Positions 25,101 to 38,869 are shown, counted from the first letter of the stretch. The stretch is DNA of 64,000 bases from Spodoptera frugiperda (GCF_023101765.2 NC_064234.1:6820001-6884000); one strand, 5' to 3'. Made by a program: numbers and translations. Notes: generated by a model not told the origin, from the letters alone.

Positions 25101-27461
25101 CCTCTATGCGAGGGTGGAGATCACAAGACTTAGGATCGGATCTTTATAAAACGTGAGAAAGCAATGCAGAGGAACATATTTTTAGATGACGGATCACTAC
25201 GGGAGTGGCACGTGCATTTTCCAACAGAAAACGTGAGCACGTTTATTCCTATGAAGTTGATCAGCAGAACTGTACAATATGGTAACAAGAAATTAAATAT
25301 ACTACAAATTAGAAAAACATTTCTCCTCATTATAATCTATTTAAAATTTAGAACGAATAAATTGGTCCACCTGAATTTGAAAACTGATGCATAAATAATC
25401 TCGTCTAAAGCATTTTCACAAAAAAATATATTTGCTTCCGTTAGTTTAACGTTGTCATTTGAAAAAATAACATAATGAAGTCGGTTTAAAAACAATGAAT
25501 CCTTGGTTCTGTTTGTTTAGATAGCAGTAAGTTATAATTAATCAATGCAATATATGTGTGCCGTGTATTTAATAAGTGAGACCTTCATGTCGTGTCGTCA
25601 TCACCCGGAAATTGCTGTGTGGCAGTAGTACGCTGTTACAATTTTCCGAAGTAGGAAGTATGAATTCACAGCGGCCAAGGCGATGTTGAATTATTATACG
25701 CAATCATTTTGTTAGATAGGTATTACCTGATATTACGAAGGTTACCGCAAATGTTACCTAAATACCACTGGATCTTCTATTTGCAACAAAAACAACACAT
25801 CTGCAGATTGTTTGAAATTAATTACAAATTTATATAAAAAATGCAATACGTGTCAATTAATGTCGTATCTTTTTTGTTTTTGGCTAGAAAATACGAGTTT
25901 AGTAAATGTACTATTAATTCTCTTGTTTTATTGTTTTCTTGACAATATTTGTTTACTTTAAAGATTGAACTTTGTTGCATTTGTTCACATTTGATCCTTG
26001 ACCAAATGTCAAGGATAGTCAAGGATACCTACTAGTCTTATGACTGGTGAAAATTACGTATTAATAAATAATTTCAACTGTAGTATAAATAAATATAGAA
26101 CAAAAAGTACGGTTATAAGCAAGTCTCGAAAGATAAACTGTGCAGGTACCTATTACAACTACCGTACTTTATTTATAGAATTGGCATTTTTGTTGTATAA
26201 CGTATTGCATTGTAGATGCAACAAAGGAGTGCAAATTGATGGCGGAAAATTGAGTCCATTCTGTTGCAGTACTTTAAAGGATTAGTCTACAATGGTCTTA
26301 GGCATTTAGAGATGTCTCTTTTTTTCTTTTATTTAACTAAGTATCTTTACAATATGACATTTTGGAAACAGTGAAACTAACTCAGTTATTTAAATCAAAA
26401 GCAGAAAATTTTATCAATTTTATTTAGATGACTGTTTATCGACTGTTCACCACGTTAAATATTTTGGAAGTAAGCAATTTTTCACATCATGTTTGAAACA
26501 TTTTTTGAGACATTAGAATTTTCCACTGCGCAGATGAAAATTTTAAATATTACGAACAAACATAAGATATTACATAGGACTGCTTTCATTTGCTTTTTGG
26601 GTCACGTTCAAGATGACAAACAGATTATTAGCATTAAAAAGTTGAAGAAAAACATGTAAGTTATTTAAATTTAGTCTACTATCTAACTATTTTTATACGA
26701 GTAGCCTATGTAAATAGTTCTACTTATTCAACGTAATATTTTCTTGTCTATTTTAAAAATAAACAGCGCTACGTGTTGCTATTCAATTTATTTATTTTTT
26801 ATTTATGATAAAAAGGCCTCTAGCACACCTTTCGATCCCTGTAATTATACGAGTAAAAAGAGATGCACAAATTAAATATTACAGTTAAACCCATTTTTCG
26901 TTCAATATTTTAGGATTATGAGTGAGACCCCATATAAAAGTGCAAATCATATTTAGGTAGGTACCTACAAAACAGGTATTTCAAAACCATTTTCCGAGTC
27001 AGCTAGTGATAATACCAAAAAAATTGAAACTTTTTTTTGGTCTGGAAAATGTTAAGATCCTTTGAGTTCGCCCAAATGAACCCAACTTGGCAGTTACACC
27101 TGCAACGTTACAGCGTATCACAAACATACAACCTTTTTTTTGCATTGCCATTCTCAGTAACGCAGCAATAGCAACGTGCAAATTATGAGCGAAGATAATA
27201 TCAAAATGCACTTCAACAATCCTTCGTACGTAGGAACTGTGTAACTGACCTTCACAACGCATATCGTTTAGAGATTCAGTGACAAAAAGGTCATTCGAAT
27301 AATGATTTTGTTGTAATTGATGTATTATGTTATATATAGATAGAGATCTGGCGACAAATGTGACTCACAATCAATAATGATCCATACAGCTGATCAAGGT
27401 CTTCAGATTAAGTTTATTCCCTTCTTTATGATACTTTGACTGCGTTTTATGAATGACTGCA
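22146..27461. other. Non-coding AT-rich DNA
   Basis: No gene is supported. GC-rich patches lie at 23225-23345 and 24530-24610. The minus frame across the first is open with GC-rich third positions and ends at TTACAG|GTAACT, but I found no convincing acceptor and its phase does not fit the 29.9-kb gene. A + strand frame from 25164 (MQRNIFLDDGSLREWHVHF) is open but AT-rich and unrecognised. Confidence 0.35.
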
Positions 27462-27612
27462 ATTGACGAGCTATGCAAGAGGTCTCGGGCTTGAGTCCTG
27501 CATGAGGCAACGGGAATTGGGAACTTTTTCTGGTAATATTGGGAAAATTCGCTTTAAGAGGATGGTGTCTGGAATTATGTCTAGGTATTATGGCAAAATA
27601 TTACATAGGACT
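27462..27612 (+). mobile_element. Diverged tRNA-derived SINE
   Basis: The phrases GCAAGAGGTCTCGGGCTTGAG (degraded B box) and GGTGTCTGGAATTATGTCTA, then ATTACATAGGACTC, follow the order of the SINE at 32308 and 52625. The copy is + oriented and strongly mutated. Confidence 0.5.
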
Positions 27613-28044
27613 CGTAAGAAGACTATTATCTATTGTACATCCTGACTTACCTACAGGAGTTGCAGTGATTTGGGAGGTTGTGAAAAAGGACTCTTAACAA
27701 GAGGAAGAAAGTAGCTTACCTTTGGGGATTAAAACGGGGTAATTTTATCTGTATCTTACATAGAGAGAAGCTAAATGGTAACTAGCATTTATCAAATATA
27801 ACTCCATCTTTTTGTCAGTTATGTTATCAACCTCTTCATAAGAGATTACAAGTATTATCAAAAGTCAGTAAAATATCAGACTGCATGGCTTTTGCAATTG
27901 AAAATCCCACCACTACTTAATACGCTCGATTTGCGATGAAATCCGAAACCTTATGCGTGATAATCGTACTTACTACGATCGAACTGTGATTTGATTATTT
28001 TTAGACAGTATTCATATTACTCATTTTATTTTTTTCTTTTAAAT

Positions 28045-28226
28045 ATTGCCCCTCACTAGGATTCTCTCCTGCATCGTGGGTACGTTTACAAACGTATAAG
28101 TTCACGTACACATCACACGCAACAACAATATGTGCATCACACAAAGATTTGCTACTTGCGGGAATCGAGCCCGCTACACGTTGCGCGGCAGCCGGCTGCC
28201 CAGCTCCCGCACCAACCGTGCAGTCA
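28045..28226 (-). mobile_element. tRNA-derived SINE of a second family
   Basis: Read on the minus strand it starts with GACTGCACGGTTGGTGCGGG (A-box region) and has a B box GGGCTCGATTCCCGC. The tail includes TTTGTGTGATGCACATATTG and ACTTGTACGTTTGTAAACGT-like phrases. It differs in head and tail from the family at 3763 and 32308. I recognise it as a common lepidopteran SINE. Confidence 0.65.
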
Positions 28227-28229
28227 AAT

Positions 28230-29654
28230 ATTGATCAATTTGCAACAATTAAGATTTATCAGATATGTAAATGAAAATATATCAGGTCTCTTAATATTGA
28301 AAATACTTCAGACAGCGAATTAATACAATTTCAATTTGTAACATTTATTTGTAGATATGTAATTTGTGCTACAAATTGTATTTAATATGTTAGATATCGA
28401 TATCAAATAATTATATTGCGTTCGTAATCAAATCACGCTGATATTGCTCCTAGAGGATAAGCAGAGGTGCGATATTTTCCTTCATTTTTGCGAGTATGAT
28501 TTTAGCTTCAGTTCAATGTCATGGAAACCGTCTACGCAGTATTTTGGAACGCAAAAAGACGTTTCATTACCAGACCTTATCAAACTGATGACCACGTGCT
28601 CAAGACTCGTACTTGCAACTACTACAGCAATGAAGCTATTAATGGTTGTATAAAACAGTAAAGACTTAAAATTAATACCAAGCCTATTTTTAAATCGCTT
28701 TTAAAAGATGCATCGTGGTTTAATGTTTCAAGGCCCCTCTAACAGGCATTTCTCCTTTCAATGCCAGAATGTGAAGGGCAAGAAAATCTTTAAAAGCCCA
28801 TTCGTAGTAAGTTTACTGTAGTAACCAAATTGTATATTCCTTAATACTGCTCTGTAGATTAGTGCTTATGTTCTCTATTTAATACATAATGCAATTATAA
28901 GTAGGTACAAAAAGTAGTATGTTTTTTTATTTATTCAGTTTTAGGCTTATTCAAAAGAAATCTTGTGAATTTCACGCAGACGAAGCGAATGTCGACAGTC
29001 GGTAAATAATCAATGAAGTAACCTGGTGCAACAAATGGTACCAGATCGTGTTTTTAATTTTGCAGATTATATACATTGAAACATAATTATCTATGTGCAT
29101 CAAGCATATATTTACATATACCTACGTAGATATGTATGTATATTGAACATAAGTAAATATGAAACATTTTATATGTATCTTGTATCTTCCGCTACTGACT
29201 TGTTTTCAACTATCCAAGGTCAAAGGTGAATGAAAATTCTTTAATTCTATAAAATATATAATTCCGTAAACAAGACAATCAAATTAACTTTAGCAATATT
29301 TATAGATTTAATCATAAGTTTTTGTATGAATTTTAATATTTCTTAATTATTTATCTTGTGAACAAAATAATATTTACTTTGTATACGAGTATGCTTGCTA
29401 CGAAACTGTTACACAAGTTTCAGTCAAAATAAAATTAAAGTGTCACGCGAATTTACACTATATTTGCTTGAATATGTATGAGTATGTATACAATATATTA
29501 CTTACGTATGTATCGCTGTTCGCTACTAGTTATTTTGGTTTATCAAAAAGATCCTGTTCACTACTGGTATTAGCATTTAAAGCGACGTAGTTCTTCCATC
29601 GTGGGTGTTTAGATTAACTTGTCAACAGTTCTTAGTAATTATAGGATCACTTAC
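28230..29654. other. Non-coding, likely intron of the 29.9-kb gene
   Basis: This stretch lies directly after the GTAAGT donor on the minus strand and is AT-rich. No exon, repeat or RNA gene was recognised. A + strand open frame at 28444-28653 lacks splice or start support. Confidence 0.4.
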
Positions 29655-29925
29655 CTAAATCTGGAATGGAACTTGACGGTTCTTCGAAGGACGGCGGCTT
29701 GTGGAGACGCGGTGGTGGCGGCGGAGGTGGTGGTGGTGGCGGGCGCATGCACTGGATCACCGAGTGTGTGGGAGCCATGCTGGGCGCCGCCAGCAGCACG
29801 GGCGCGCGGAACTCCTTGCCTGGCGGAGCCGGCAGCTCCAGCCTCCTAGCGCCAGGAAGCATCTCCGATTCGTAAATTACGTCCATCGGTTCGCGTTTAG
29901 GAGACAACTTTGGAAAACACTGCAT
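29655..29925 (-). CDS. First coding exon of a proline-rich, regulator-like protein
   Basis: The frame starts MQCFPKLSPKREPMDVIYE at an ATG (29925). It encodes 90 residues and ends SSSIPDL plus one base at a perfect donor (TTAG|GTAAGT). Residues 60-72 form a polyproline run encoded by mixed CCN codons, flanked by SVIQCMR and RLHKPPSFEEP. The composition (acidic/Ser/Pro, low complexity, GC-rich third positions) resembles the N-terminal exons of insect transcription factors such as nuclear receptors or ETS/bZIP proteins, but I cannot name the family. A CpG-rich leader lies 170-500 bp upstream. The next exon may be 20391-20480, whose phase agrees. Other exons presumably lie at lower coordinates or outside the window. 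That this is a coding exon is well supported by frame, codon use and donor; the function is inference only. Confidence 0.7.
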
Positions 29926-30099
29926 CGTTCCTTAAATACTGATAAGTCACTACGTCTAAAATTGTCTTTTATAGTCTCGGAAAATCTACCGGCTACTATA
30001 AAACTATCAATTTCTTCACTTAAATATCAAAAGTAAATAAACATGCAATACGGAAATCTTCTTATAGTTGGGACATTTCAGCGCATTGTTTACGTGGAT

Positions 30100-30420
30100 C
30101 GTAAGCGAGTTGAAGGGCAAGTGTAGCGGCCGGGCGCCGTAGTTCGAGCGCGGTTTCGTGCGTGCGCGACGCGCCGCTCGACTCGCGAGACTCGTTCGCT
30201 CGCCGCGGCCAACTTTCTCTCACTGGCGTGGCGGGCGGTCGCAGCCGGACGAAAGTGAATCTGCAGCGTGCGCCCCTCGCCCTCTCCCGCCCTCAGGTGT
30301 CCCTGCACCGCCCGCCCAGCGCCGCCGCCGCCGACACTGCCGCTGCAACGCCCATCCGACATCAACTTTAACCTTAACTCTGACCTTTACGGGAGTGCAC
30401 TGCACTCACACTACACCTTA
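30100..30420 (-). promoter_or_regulatory. CpG-rich promoter/5' leader of the minus-strand gene
   Basis: About 300 bases of GC-rich, CpG-dense DNA lie just upstream of the ATG at 29925. They include GGCGGCGGCGGCGCTGGGCG on the minus strand. The open frames in several directions are compositional. Between the island and the ATG the sequence turns AT-rich, as in insect 5' leaders. TAACCTTAACTCTGACCTTT at its distal edge (30369-30388) contains a nuclear-receptor half site. I see no TATA box at a fixed distance. Confidence 0.45.
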
Positions 30421-32307
30421 CTCAAATTCGCAATAATTCATCGTAAATATTAACGCAAATACCAACTTATACCCTAACAAAGCGATTTAATAATTAACTA
30501 AGCAAATAACAAATTGTGATGATTTAAAAGTGTGCTTGTCACGTTGACACTGAACGCCAAATATAAATCAGAGACCGTGGCGTGGTATGATTCAAGTTTT
30601 TGTAACATACGAATTAATTAAGGTGCATGTGCCCTTGAACTTGACGATGGTGACGCAAGTAACAACGAGGCTAACATTCAATTATTTAACTTGCAATCGT
30701 ATATAAGACCTGTCTGGTTAATTTATTTGTTTTGTATTTTAGTTTATTAGAGAGTAAACTGAGCTGCGATTGATTAACGGAAGTATTGAATAAATGTAGG
30801 TTGTCATCATAATATTAATACTGAATGTTGTTGGCCTCCATGCATTCAATTAATTGTATTAAAAGCAACAATCAAGTGTTCTAAAAATACTGTAGCTATT
30901 AATATTACCAATCATTAAGAAACGCTCACTTTTCTTAGATCGAAAACCTGATCATGGTTTTTTCATTATTAAGCACAATTATATTATTGTTGAAGCGAAT
31001 TTAATTAGTATGTATATTCGTATAATATCTGTATCATTAATAAGTAAAATTATATTACCAGTGTAATATAAATTCATACATAAGGAAACCAGACTATATA
31101 TCCTTCCATTGTGACAATTGATTTAAAATATGACTGCAACGGGTGACTAAATGACTACTACTATGATAGACATTTAAAATACCAAACCTAAATATCTAAT
31201 ATGATTCTTGTCATTATTAACATTACTTATAATTAAAAACTAATCACAACAATACCCGTATAAGGTTCTATTTCATTTGTCTGTCACCACCATTCGTCCT
31301 CGACATTCCCTCGCAATTTTGTCACATAGTACTCAAGTCCCAAGTTGCAAGCGGTATCTAAAATTAACCCGGTCAGTGTTAAAGCCTAGAGATAAGACGT
31401 AATTGCTATTATCATTTCCGCAAAGGCAAGGAGTGATACAGAGTGCTCGATCGATGCTCACTGGACGAACGAGCACGCTCGCTGATAACTAGTGATAACC
31501 ATCTAATAGATAACACACCAACTGGACACGAGTATGAAGCTGTTTATGTGCCTTATAGAACTGTTTTTTATCGCTGATATAAGATAATACACGATTGTTT
31601 TATCTCCTTCGTGACGTGCAAGATAGGAGATTTGTGAAGCTGATACAGCATGATGCTCCGTTGATTGTACCGCGAGTGCCATCAGTATGCATCTTTAATA
31701 GCTTTCTAAGAATATTTTATCGGTAGCTCTCGTTATCTCCGTAGGTAACGCACTCAGATCTACCGTCAAGGCCAATTTTATTAATGTATCTTTTCGCATT
31801 TTCCGGCATTTTCTTTATGTTTCTGAGAAATTTTCCGTTTTTCTTCTAATTTTGGGTGTAGGGGACTACACAAGTACACATGGCAGACTCTCACCGAAGA
31901 AGTTATTTTTAAAAATAAGAAAAAGAGGTTTTTCTTCGAAATCAGTCTGTAGTGTTTTTATTTAATGTTAATTTCCATTACTTTGTTTTTAAATATAAAA
32001 AAATATATAGCCACTTATCGTAGGTTTTATCATTATTTTAGTACTACGAACACTTAAATGTTATTGTTATTACTCGATGTTCTATTTTCCATAGATTTTA
32101 TCTTTCTTTGCCTACCAAGGTGGCATTGTTTTTATCAGTATTCTTATCGTGGCTTTATTTAAATCGGCCCCCTGGACTTGAACTCATGAATTATATTAAT
32201 TCAAACATGTTACGACTGAATTACGTTATATTTTTATAGAACTAAACTAAATTTTATGTTCAATAAGTAATTCTACTATAGTTTTTAAATAATAAATAAA
32301 TAAGTAG
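30421..32307. other. Intergenic AT-rich DNA
   Basis: No open frame with coding features, no RNA gene and no recognised repeat. It lies upstream of the putative promoter at 30100-30420 and may hold enhancers, but nothing specific is visible. Confidence 0.4.
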
Positions 32308-32522
32308 TAGTAGCGGTAGGGGTAGGCAGAGGTGACATTATTTACTTATCTCAATTTATGTTATAAGTCCCATGTAATAGGGAGTGAGTTTATTGCCATA
32401 TACGGGACACATTTCCAAACTTCTGTTACTACTGAGAGTGATAAACCTAACAAATCTTTGTCCAACGCAGGATTCGGATCTGAGACCCCCATTTGGCCCG
32501 ACCACTCGGTCAACGAGGTTTA
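32308..32522 (-). mobile_element. tRNA-derived SINE, near full length
   Basis: The plus strand begins GTAGTAGTAGCGGTAGGGGT, then has GTCCCATGTAATAGGGAGTG and GCCATATACGGGACACATTT. It ends in the inverted tRNA-like head, GGATTCGGATCTGAGACC and CCACTCGGTCAACGAGG. This is the fullest copy of the family also seen at 3763, 4544, 27462 and 52625. Two open frames across it are not genes. Confidence 0.7.
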
Positions 32523-35500
32523 ATACACTAGTATTCAGATTCCGATCAATATTTTTTTTTAAGATTTTAGGAGAGTATTGTTGTAACTATGTATTTATGA
32601 ACATCAAACATTCATCACTGGAAGCCTAAATAAAGTCACGTGTGATGTGTATGTGTCTACAAGTAATAGTGTAAGAAAGTAAGCACCAAAGTTGATTGTT
32701 ATAATTATGGCGATGCAAAACATTAAATAGCGGCGTCTAGACAATTCGTAGGTATTAGGTACTCTGTGTGGGTTGACTCCAACTCAACGACACCACCTAA
32801 CCTATAGCAAACCTATCTATGTCTACGTCGTTTCAGCCCCTTCATTTTAATAAAGGGGTGAACAGAAGTGTATGTACTTAGATGTGGTAGGTCCATTCGC
32901 ATTTCACTTGTGGTGTTACAATCACGTATGAAGGTCAAATTAAGGTCCATGGAAACATAAAAATATAAATAAAATTATTATCAACTTTTTCCCATTGGGA
33001 ATAAAACGTAGAATCACTATATAAATGATACATATAACTAATTATACTTTTTGTATTAAAAAGCCTTTGTTGTTGTCATTTTTCTTTTAATTTTCTTATA
33101 AATGTTCTTAATAAGATTTCAAAGAAAAGCTCACGTAGTTGTAAGACCCAGAATCGAAATTAATCCATGTGAACTGGGACAGACATTCGTTACACAAAGA
33201 AAACAAGGTGCATGTAGAAACGTTTCAATTTTCTCCAATTTAACAGAGCATTTTGAAACATAAACATGAGAGGGCGGGGGTGGCCGAGGGTGTAGTGGCA
33301 TTAGGCGTGCGGGGTGGTGCTGGGGGGTGGGGGGCGCGGTGCAGTCGCAGGGTGCGCCGAGGTCACTGCCACCGCCGCTCACGGCCGGATTCAGTTCGCG
33401 ACTATTTTGGCGACAGTCTCACTGAACTCTAGCCGCCGTCATGCATCGAAACATTGACACTCGATTGTTAAATATATGAAATACCTGCTCTTTCGCCCTT
33501 CATTACTTCATATCTAATTACTTTCAGCTCGTTAGGATTCTAAAATTAATTAGATTTAATTACGTTATGTTAAAAAAAGTAATACATTTCAGTAAAAAAA
33601 AATCTCTACCCCTATATAAGATTACCTATAAGTATTACATTTACAAAATTATCAAGTTCCGACGTGGAATACTTATGCATATCTACCATTTTTATGACTT
33701 ACACAAAATTGATAATAATATTTAATACACCTATGACCTTAATTAGATTTCATTATATCTGTTTACGTAGACGGTAGATTACTTTCGCAGTCATGAGCAC
33801 GTACGAATATTATAATGAACTTGAACGATTCCATCGACATAAAGAATTCGACAAACAGTAATAAAATTGTTTTATTTAAGTGTTCATGGATGTTGCAAAT
33901 GCTTCTTGTTATGGAGTAAATTTTATATATCGTATGGACAGACAGTCAGGTTACTTTGTTTTATCGATAGCTTTTTATGGCTTAGTGTGTTCGGGAGTGA
34001 AAGTTGGATGGCATGGAAGGGCACCAGGACACGGCGATGGGGTGCAGACTAGGGTGGCAGACACGGCACCGACGCATGCGCGTGCAAGGACACGGCACTC
34101 CCGCCATGGCCTGCGCTCACACCGATCACAGACAACAAAGCATCATGTTTTATTCCGCTAAAAATAAAATTCTTTGCCATTTGCCATAGTTTTAAATATC
34201 AAACTAATTATTATGTTTACGATCTTTACATTTTTAGAAACTAGTCCAAATATACAATTAAAAGATTGGTGATAATAATAGGAAGTCTCGTCTCATCAAA
34301 ATTAACATTGACATTTCAGTGGTATTGGTTTGTACGTCAAAAATTAAACAAATGAAGTTTTTGATTATGTTTGATTAGGGATTGAAATTGCCTTGCTTTT
34401 TATGGAATCTTTAAAAAAGGTTAGTGTCATTACGACACTTTTAGCACGGTAGTTGTATACTGACTACTTTTAAATCTGGATACAAATGAGAGAGCGAATA
34501 TGTACCTACCATTAATCAGGTGACATTTAAACATTATAAAAAATCAGATTTAAGAATATCATTTGAACTTGAGACGAGATGTTTACTTTATTTGTTTCCG
34601 CTAAACCGATAAAAAAAAGAATAAGAAATCTTGCAAAATCACCGAAAGTTCTAGAACAGTTCAAAGCTCGTTTTATATTTTAAGATAAAGAGACATACAT
34701 ATTTAGATTTATGTCAAACCTTACGATATCAAGAAATAACTGAAAAAATACTTATTACGTAGATTACAAAAGGAATTATCTTATCTTCACGCTATTATGT
34801 GCTAAACGCGAAGCAATATCAAGGCTAGATGCACTACCTGGGACCACGTGTAACCTACTCTTTACGATAACAGTGTTACAAGCGGAAATTATATATAGCC
34901 TATAGGTATTTTTTTATCTGTGCTTCTGATTTTTTAAGGTCAGGGTAGTTTTACGCAGAATGATAATGTACTTAGTGGCAGCCAATCATCGATAAGCTAA
35001 TAAGTTAATTTTTATTTGTATACCTGGTAATTTTGTGACGCATTTACTATTGGACATTATTAAGAGCCATTAAATTGGTTAAATAATAGGCATATCTATT
35101 CGTATGTTTAAAGTTACTGAATTAGTAATACCTTTTTATAGGTCATTCGTACGAGTAATAATTGAACTGAAATTAGAATTGTATATTACTACTAATTGTA
35201 AGTACCTCATTTGCTATGAAATAGCATAATTTAAGTACATACATTTATTTAACACAAATTTATTGTTTTTCTTTCCTATGTATTGTGGATTACTTCAATA
35301 ATAACGTAACCAATTATTTACACCCATTGAAAATTACACATGAATCACTGGAATGAGGTGACTTTACTACAGTTTTCCTATTTTACAGCGAGTTCTTTAT
35401 CAAATTTAAATCGAATATCATATTTCTAATATACGTTATAAATAATCCTTCTAAAATTTAAGTTTTTTAATATTTTTAAATAATAACGTCTAAAATTATT

Positions 35501-38500
35501 ATCCTTTGCGGAAAATATGCATAGAGTCGGTGTAAATGCGTCCTGCAGTGGTAGCCGCCGGCGTCGCGTCGAGGTCTCCCGATCAATATGCAACGTCGGG
35601 ACTCAGGACATGTATTTCTTCCACCAGACATAACAGGTCCATTGCACTAATTTACCCAACCCCACGCCATCGCATTTTCATGTCTATGTCTATTATTTCA
35701 GAGACTGAACTAAATATTGTTTTTTTTTTAGACTCTAGTTGGCGAATAAAACGTGGCTCAATTTTGTATTGTTGTTTGGAGATTTTGTTAAGATGTTCTT
35801 GATGGGTTATTGTCTTGTTATCCGCATGATTTTGGTCTATAATTAATGTTATTGTAAACCAAGCAACCCGTCTTTACAGTCGGAATTCTGAACTTCGAAA
35901 TATTATTTATTGTTTATTTTGATTTTGAAATGAATGATAGAGTTACATGATCTGGGGAAGAACCTGAAACAGAGCATGTGGCAATTTCGCGACTAGCGAA
36001 TAATGTGCGTAGGTCTTACACACTTTAACTTTGATAAATAAATAATATAGTAACTGTTGTTATTTATAATGCCAAAAGACACTCAAAGATTCGTAACGAC
36101 ATTTTAAAACGCAATGAACACCACCGTTGTTGCGTTCAGATATTTTTAGTTATTCTGTTCGTATTTAAAATATTTAAAGCTTGGAACCTTGAACAAGTGC
36201 AGGCAGCAGTGGAATGCCCTCGCGAGGGTACCTCAATGTCGGGCTCTGGGTGCCAGTCGACGCCCTCAGATTCTCAACCCCCGGCCATCGCTCTCAACCC
36301 TGCATCGTGCACCACTACCTTAAACTAAAATACGAGTACTATAATCACGTTGTAAATAAACATTGTCCTATTATTTCGTAAAGTGCCGTATCTCACGCAC
36401 CAATCTCAATAAATAGGCTGTATGCCTAAATTTATAATAGCAAGAAGGGTTAACCGTGATGTTATCGAAAATTATAGAATTAAAACAAAGAAAACTGTCA
36501 GGTGTAATGAAATTATTTTAAATACAGTAATTTCAGAGTAAACAACACGGACATACATATGCATTAGGTTGAATTATTGAGTATGGGCAGGTATTTTAGG
36601 TCAGGTTACTATCATTAAACAATGAAAATATTTACTATTTATGCGAATGATTGCAACTACGACTGAAAAAATCTATCAGAATCAGTTTGTATAATGATAT
36701 CTTATTCTTAGTCCTTAAACATTTCAAAACGACTAAAGGGTTTGGGATATATAACAAAGGTAAATTATAGTCATAATATAACACAGCAAACCTGCTGGCA
36801 GAACCTAATGATGGAATATAAACAAGTAGCAGAATGCCTTAGAAATTGTAAATACAAACATCTACTTACTTCTTCCACGATAAAAACGTGCTATAATAAT
36901 ATTTGTACATGAAGAGTTCATAAAATTTTGGGAATCGGCTGTGGGTAGTGTTTGGGAGGTGGCTGTGGGTAGCGAGGGGTGGTATTCAGCACACGCCGAG
37001 GCCGAAGTCTTCGCTGTCGTTGACACGGGCCGAGGACACGCTCTCCAAGGTCGCTTGGCCTTCAATAATCCATTTACAAAACTTTTGTCACCGCCAGAAG
37101 TGAATGCAACCGCACACAAAATTGTATAAACCAACATTGGGGCTGCTTTAGAAAAGTTTGAAAACATATTGGGACATGGGGTGACATATTTCGAGTTATG
37201 CAAAAGATTTATCAATATTGAACTTAGTAGCCAACAACAAACCATGTCTTAACTATTGCCATTTTATACCTTTATTGGTTTTACTATAGGTACATGCTAT
37301 ATTTAAGGATACTACACTCATATATGTAGAGAGTGTTTAATAAAGGTAAAAATAGAAAGACAACGTAGTACCTTTCTAACTCAAGTCCAAGTACTCTTCT
37401 TTTGACGTCCAATAAAAATAAATAATTAATATTCATACACATGGTTTGACTATTACAATATGTAAAACACATGCTTTGACTATTACTCTAGTACATTAAA
37501 AAGGTTTTGTGTAATTAAACTTAGTAAAACTGCTTCCTTCCACAAATATTCGAAAAGTTAAGGTGTTAAATCCGCAACATTAGAGTTCTTTGAAATTGTT
37601 GGCGCTAAGAGACGCTTTTCTAGAGTATAATATTAATGTTTGCCACATTAACTTTCTACTAAATGAAAGTTTATTACGCCAAAACCACAATAAAAGTTTT
37701 ACAGCCATGATAAACTTGTGGTACCTTTACATAGGTACTGCAGCTCCTGTAAAGGCACTTGATCTCTTTGGATTTTCGAAATATTTTCCAATTTCTAACT
37801 AGTTTGAAGGACGTCTCCATTCAAACGGAGCATTGAACGTTGAAGTTTGTAACGCAGGCCATTGAACGGTCTCATAGTGGATATTTTGTTACCTTTAAGG
37901 CTTTGTGTTTTAATCTTTATTAATAATCTATATTAGACGCAGACAGTGACGTATTTCGGTATGATGAGATGGTGAACTTGCATACAGAGATTGCATGACC
38001 ATTGGCAGGGTAACGGATAAAAGATTCCGCAATTGATTACGGTTATTTATAAAGGAAAAATATGAATTATTAAAAATGTGGATTTTCTCATAGAATAAAT
38101 ATTAATTTACGATTTCCCAGAGGAAAAAGATTTTACCGAATCTAAAGTAAAAAGTAAAATTAATAACTGCTATAATATGTTTTATTCCATTGGGTTATGA
38201 CCCTATTATATTATATTAGCTGATGACTACTAACATGGCACATGAAATAAAAACAATAAAAAATAAATCAGAACAAAAAGCGCGCACTAACGATGCGCAC
38301 ATAAGCACTAACTAGTCTAACTGGTACATCTAAGAACAATCAATACAACTGTATTTAAATAAAGTGCTCGTATATAACAATGCTCAATAAACAATGAACG
38401 AGACATTGTGAAGGTCCTTACACTGCAGGTTCAAGGCTTGTCGGCCATTACTTATTGCTATCGTTATCACGCGGCCTCGACTCCTGCGCGCTGCGACTGA

Positions 38501-38869
38501 CCACTCTGCCTAGCTCGTGATACCTACAAATATAACTGCCAGTGCTAACTACAATACTTGTACACTTTCTTACTTTGTATGGCCCTGTACGCAATATAGT
38601 TAGCACAAGCCCACCTTACGAATACAACTGTACTGTAATATAAAATACCCAATAATCAATTTATACCATAGAAAACATTCGCTAAATAATGTTCTTGTTC
38701 AATGATTAGCGATAACAGTAACATGACAACAAATAACGATTTTAATTAATAACTTAATATCTCTAACGAGATTAACTTGTGTCTAATGAAAATAAAGTCC
38801 GTCGACCTCCATGAAAACATGTTTACTTTCTTATTTCAGGTCAATAGCAAATTCTAGAAAAGAGGGGGC
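32523..38869. other. Intergenic with several GC islands
   Basis: No gene is firmly supported. The island at 33255-33420 is G-rich on the + strand (GGTGGTGCTGGGGGGTGGGG). Its minus frame (SGGGSDLGAPCDCTAPPTPQ) has no ATG at the listed start and no splice sites. Smaller patches lie at 34000-34120, 35545-35605 and 36195-36310. The last lies in a + frame of about 100 codons that lacks an ATG upstream of the GC-rich part. TTTGTTACAA-type AT-rich DNA fills the rest. Confidence 0.35.
36873..37245 (-). other. Ambiguous minus-strand open region
   Basis: A 127-codon minus frame (MVCCWLLSSILINLL...) spans this stretch. A different minus frame within it, WIIEGQATLESVSSARVNDS through EDFGLGVC and a stop at about 36990, has far more GC-rich third positions and looks more coding-like. 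A GTAAGT follows the first frame at about 36868. One of the two may be a real exon. The upstream acceptors are poor (GTGACAAAAG), so I make no gene call. Confidence 0.2.

Noticed and set aside
29619..30036. Plus-strand frames rich in Gly/Trp over the proline-rich exon
   Set aside because: They are the antisense of the CCN proline run and flanks; the minus frame has the start, codon use and donor.
30090..30453. Several overlapping frames of 60-90 codons on both strands
   Set aside because: GC-rich, stop-poor CpG island. All frames are open for compositional reasons and none has splice or domain support.
36020..36328. About 100-codon + frame ending SMSGSGCQSTPSDSQPPAIA then stop
   Set aside because: Only the last 45 codons are GC-rich, acceptors nearby are weak, and no ATG precedes the GC-rich part; noted as an island only.
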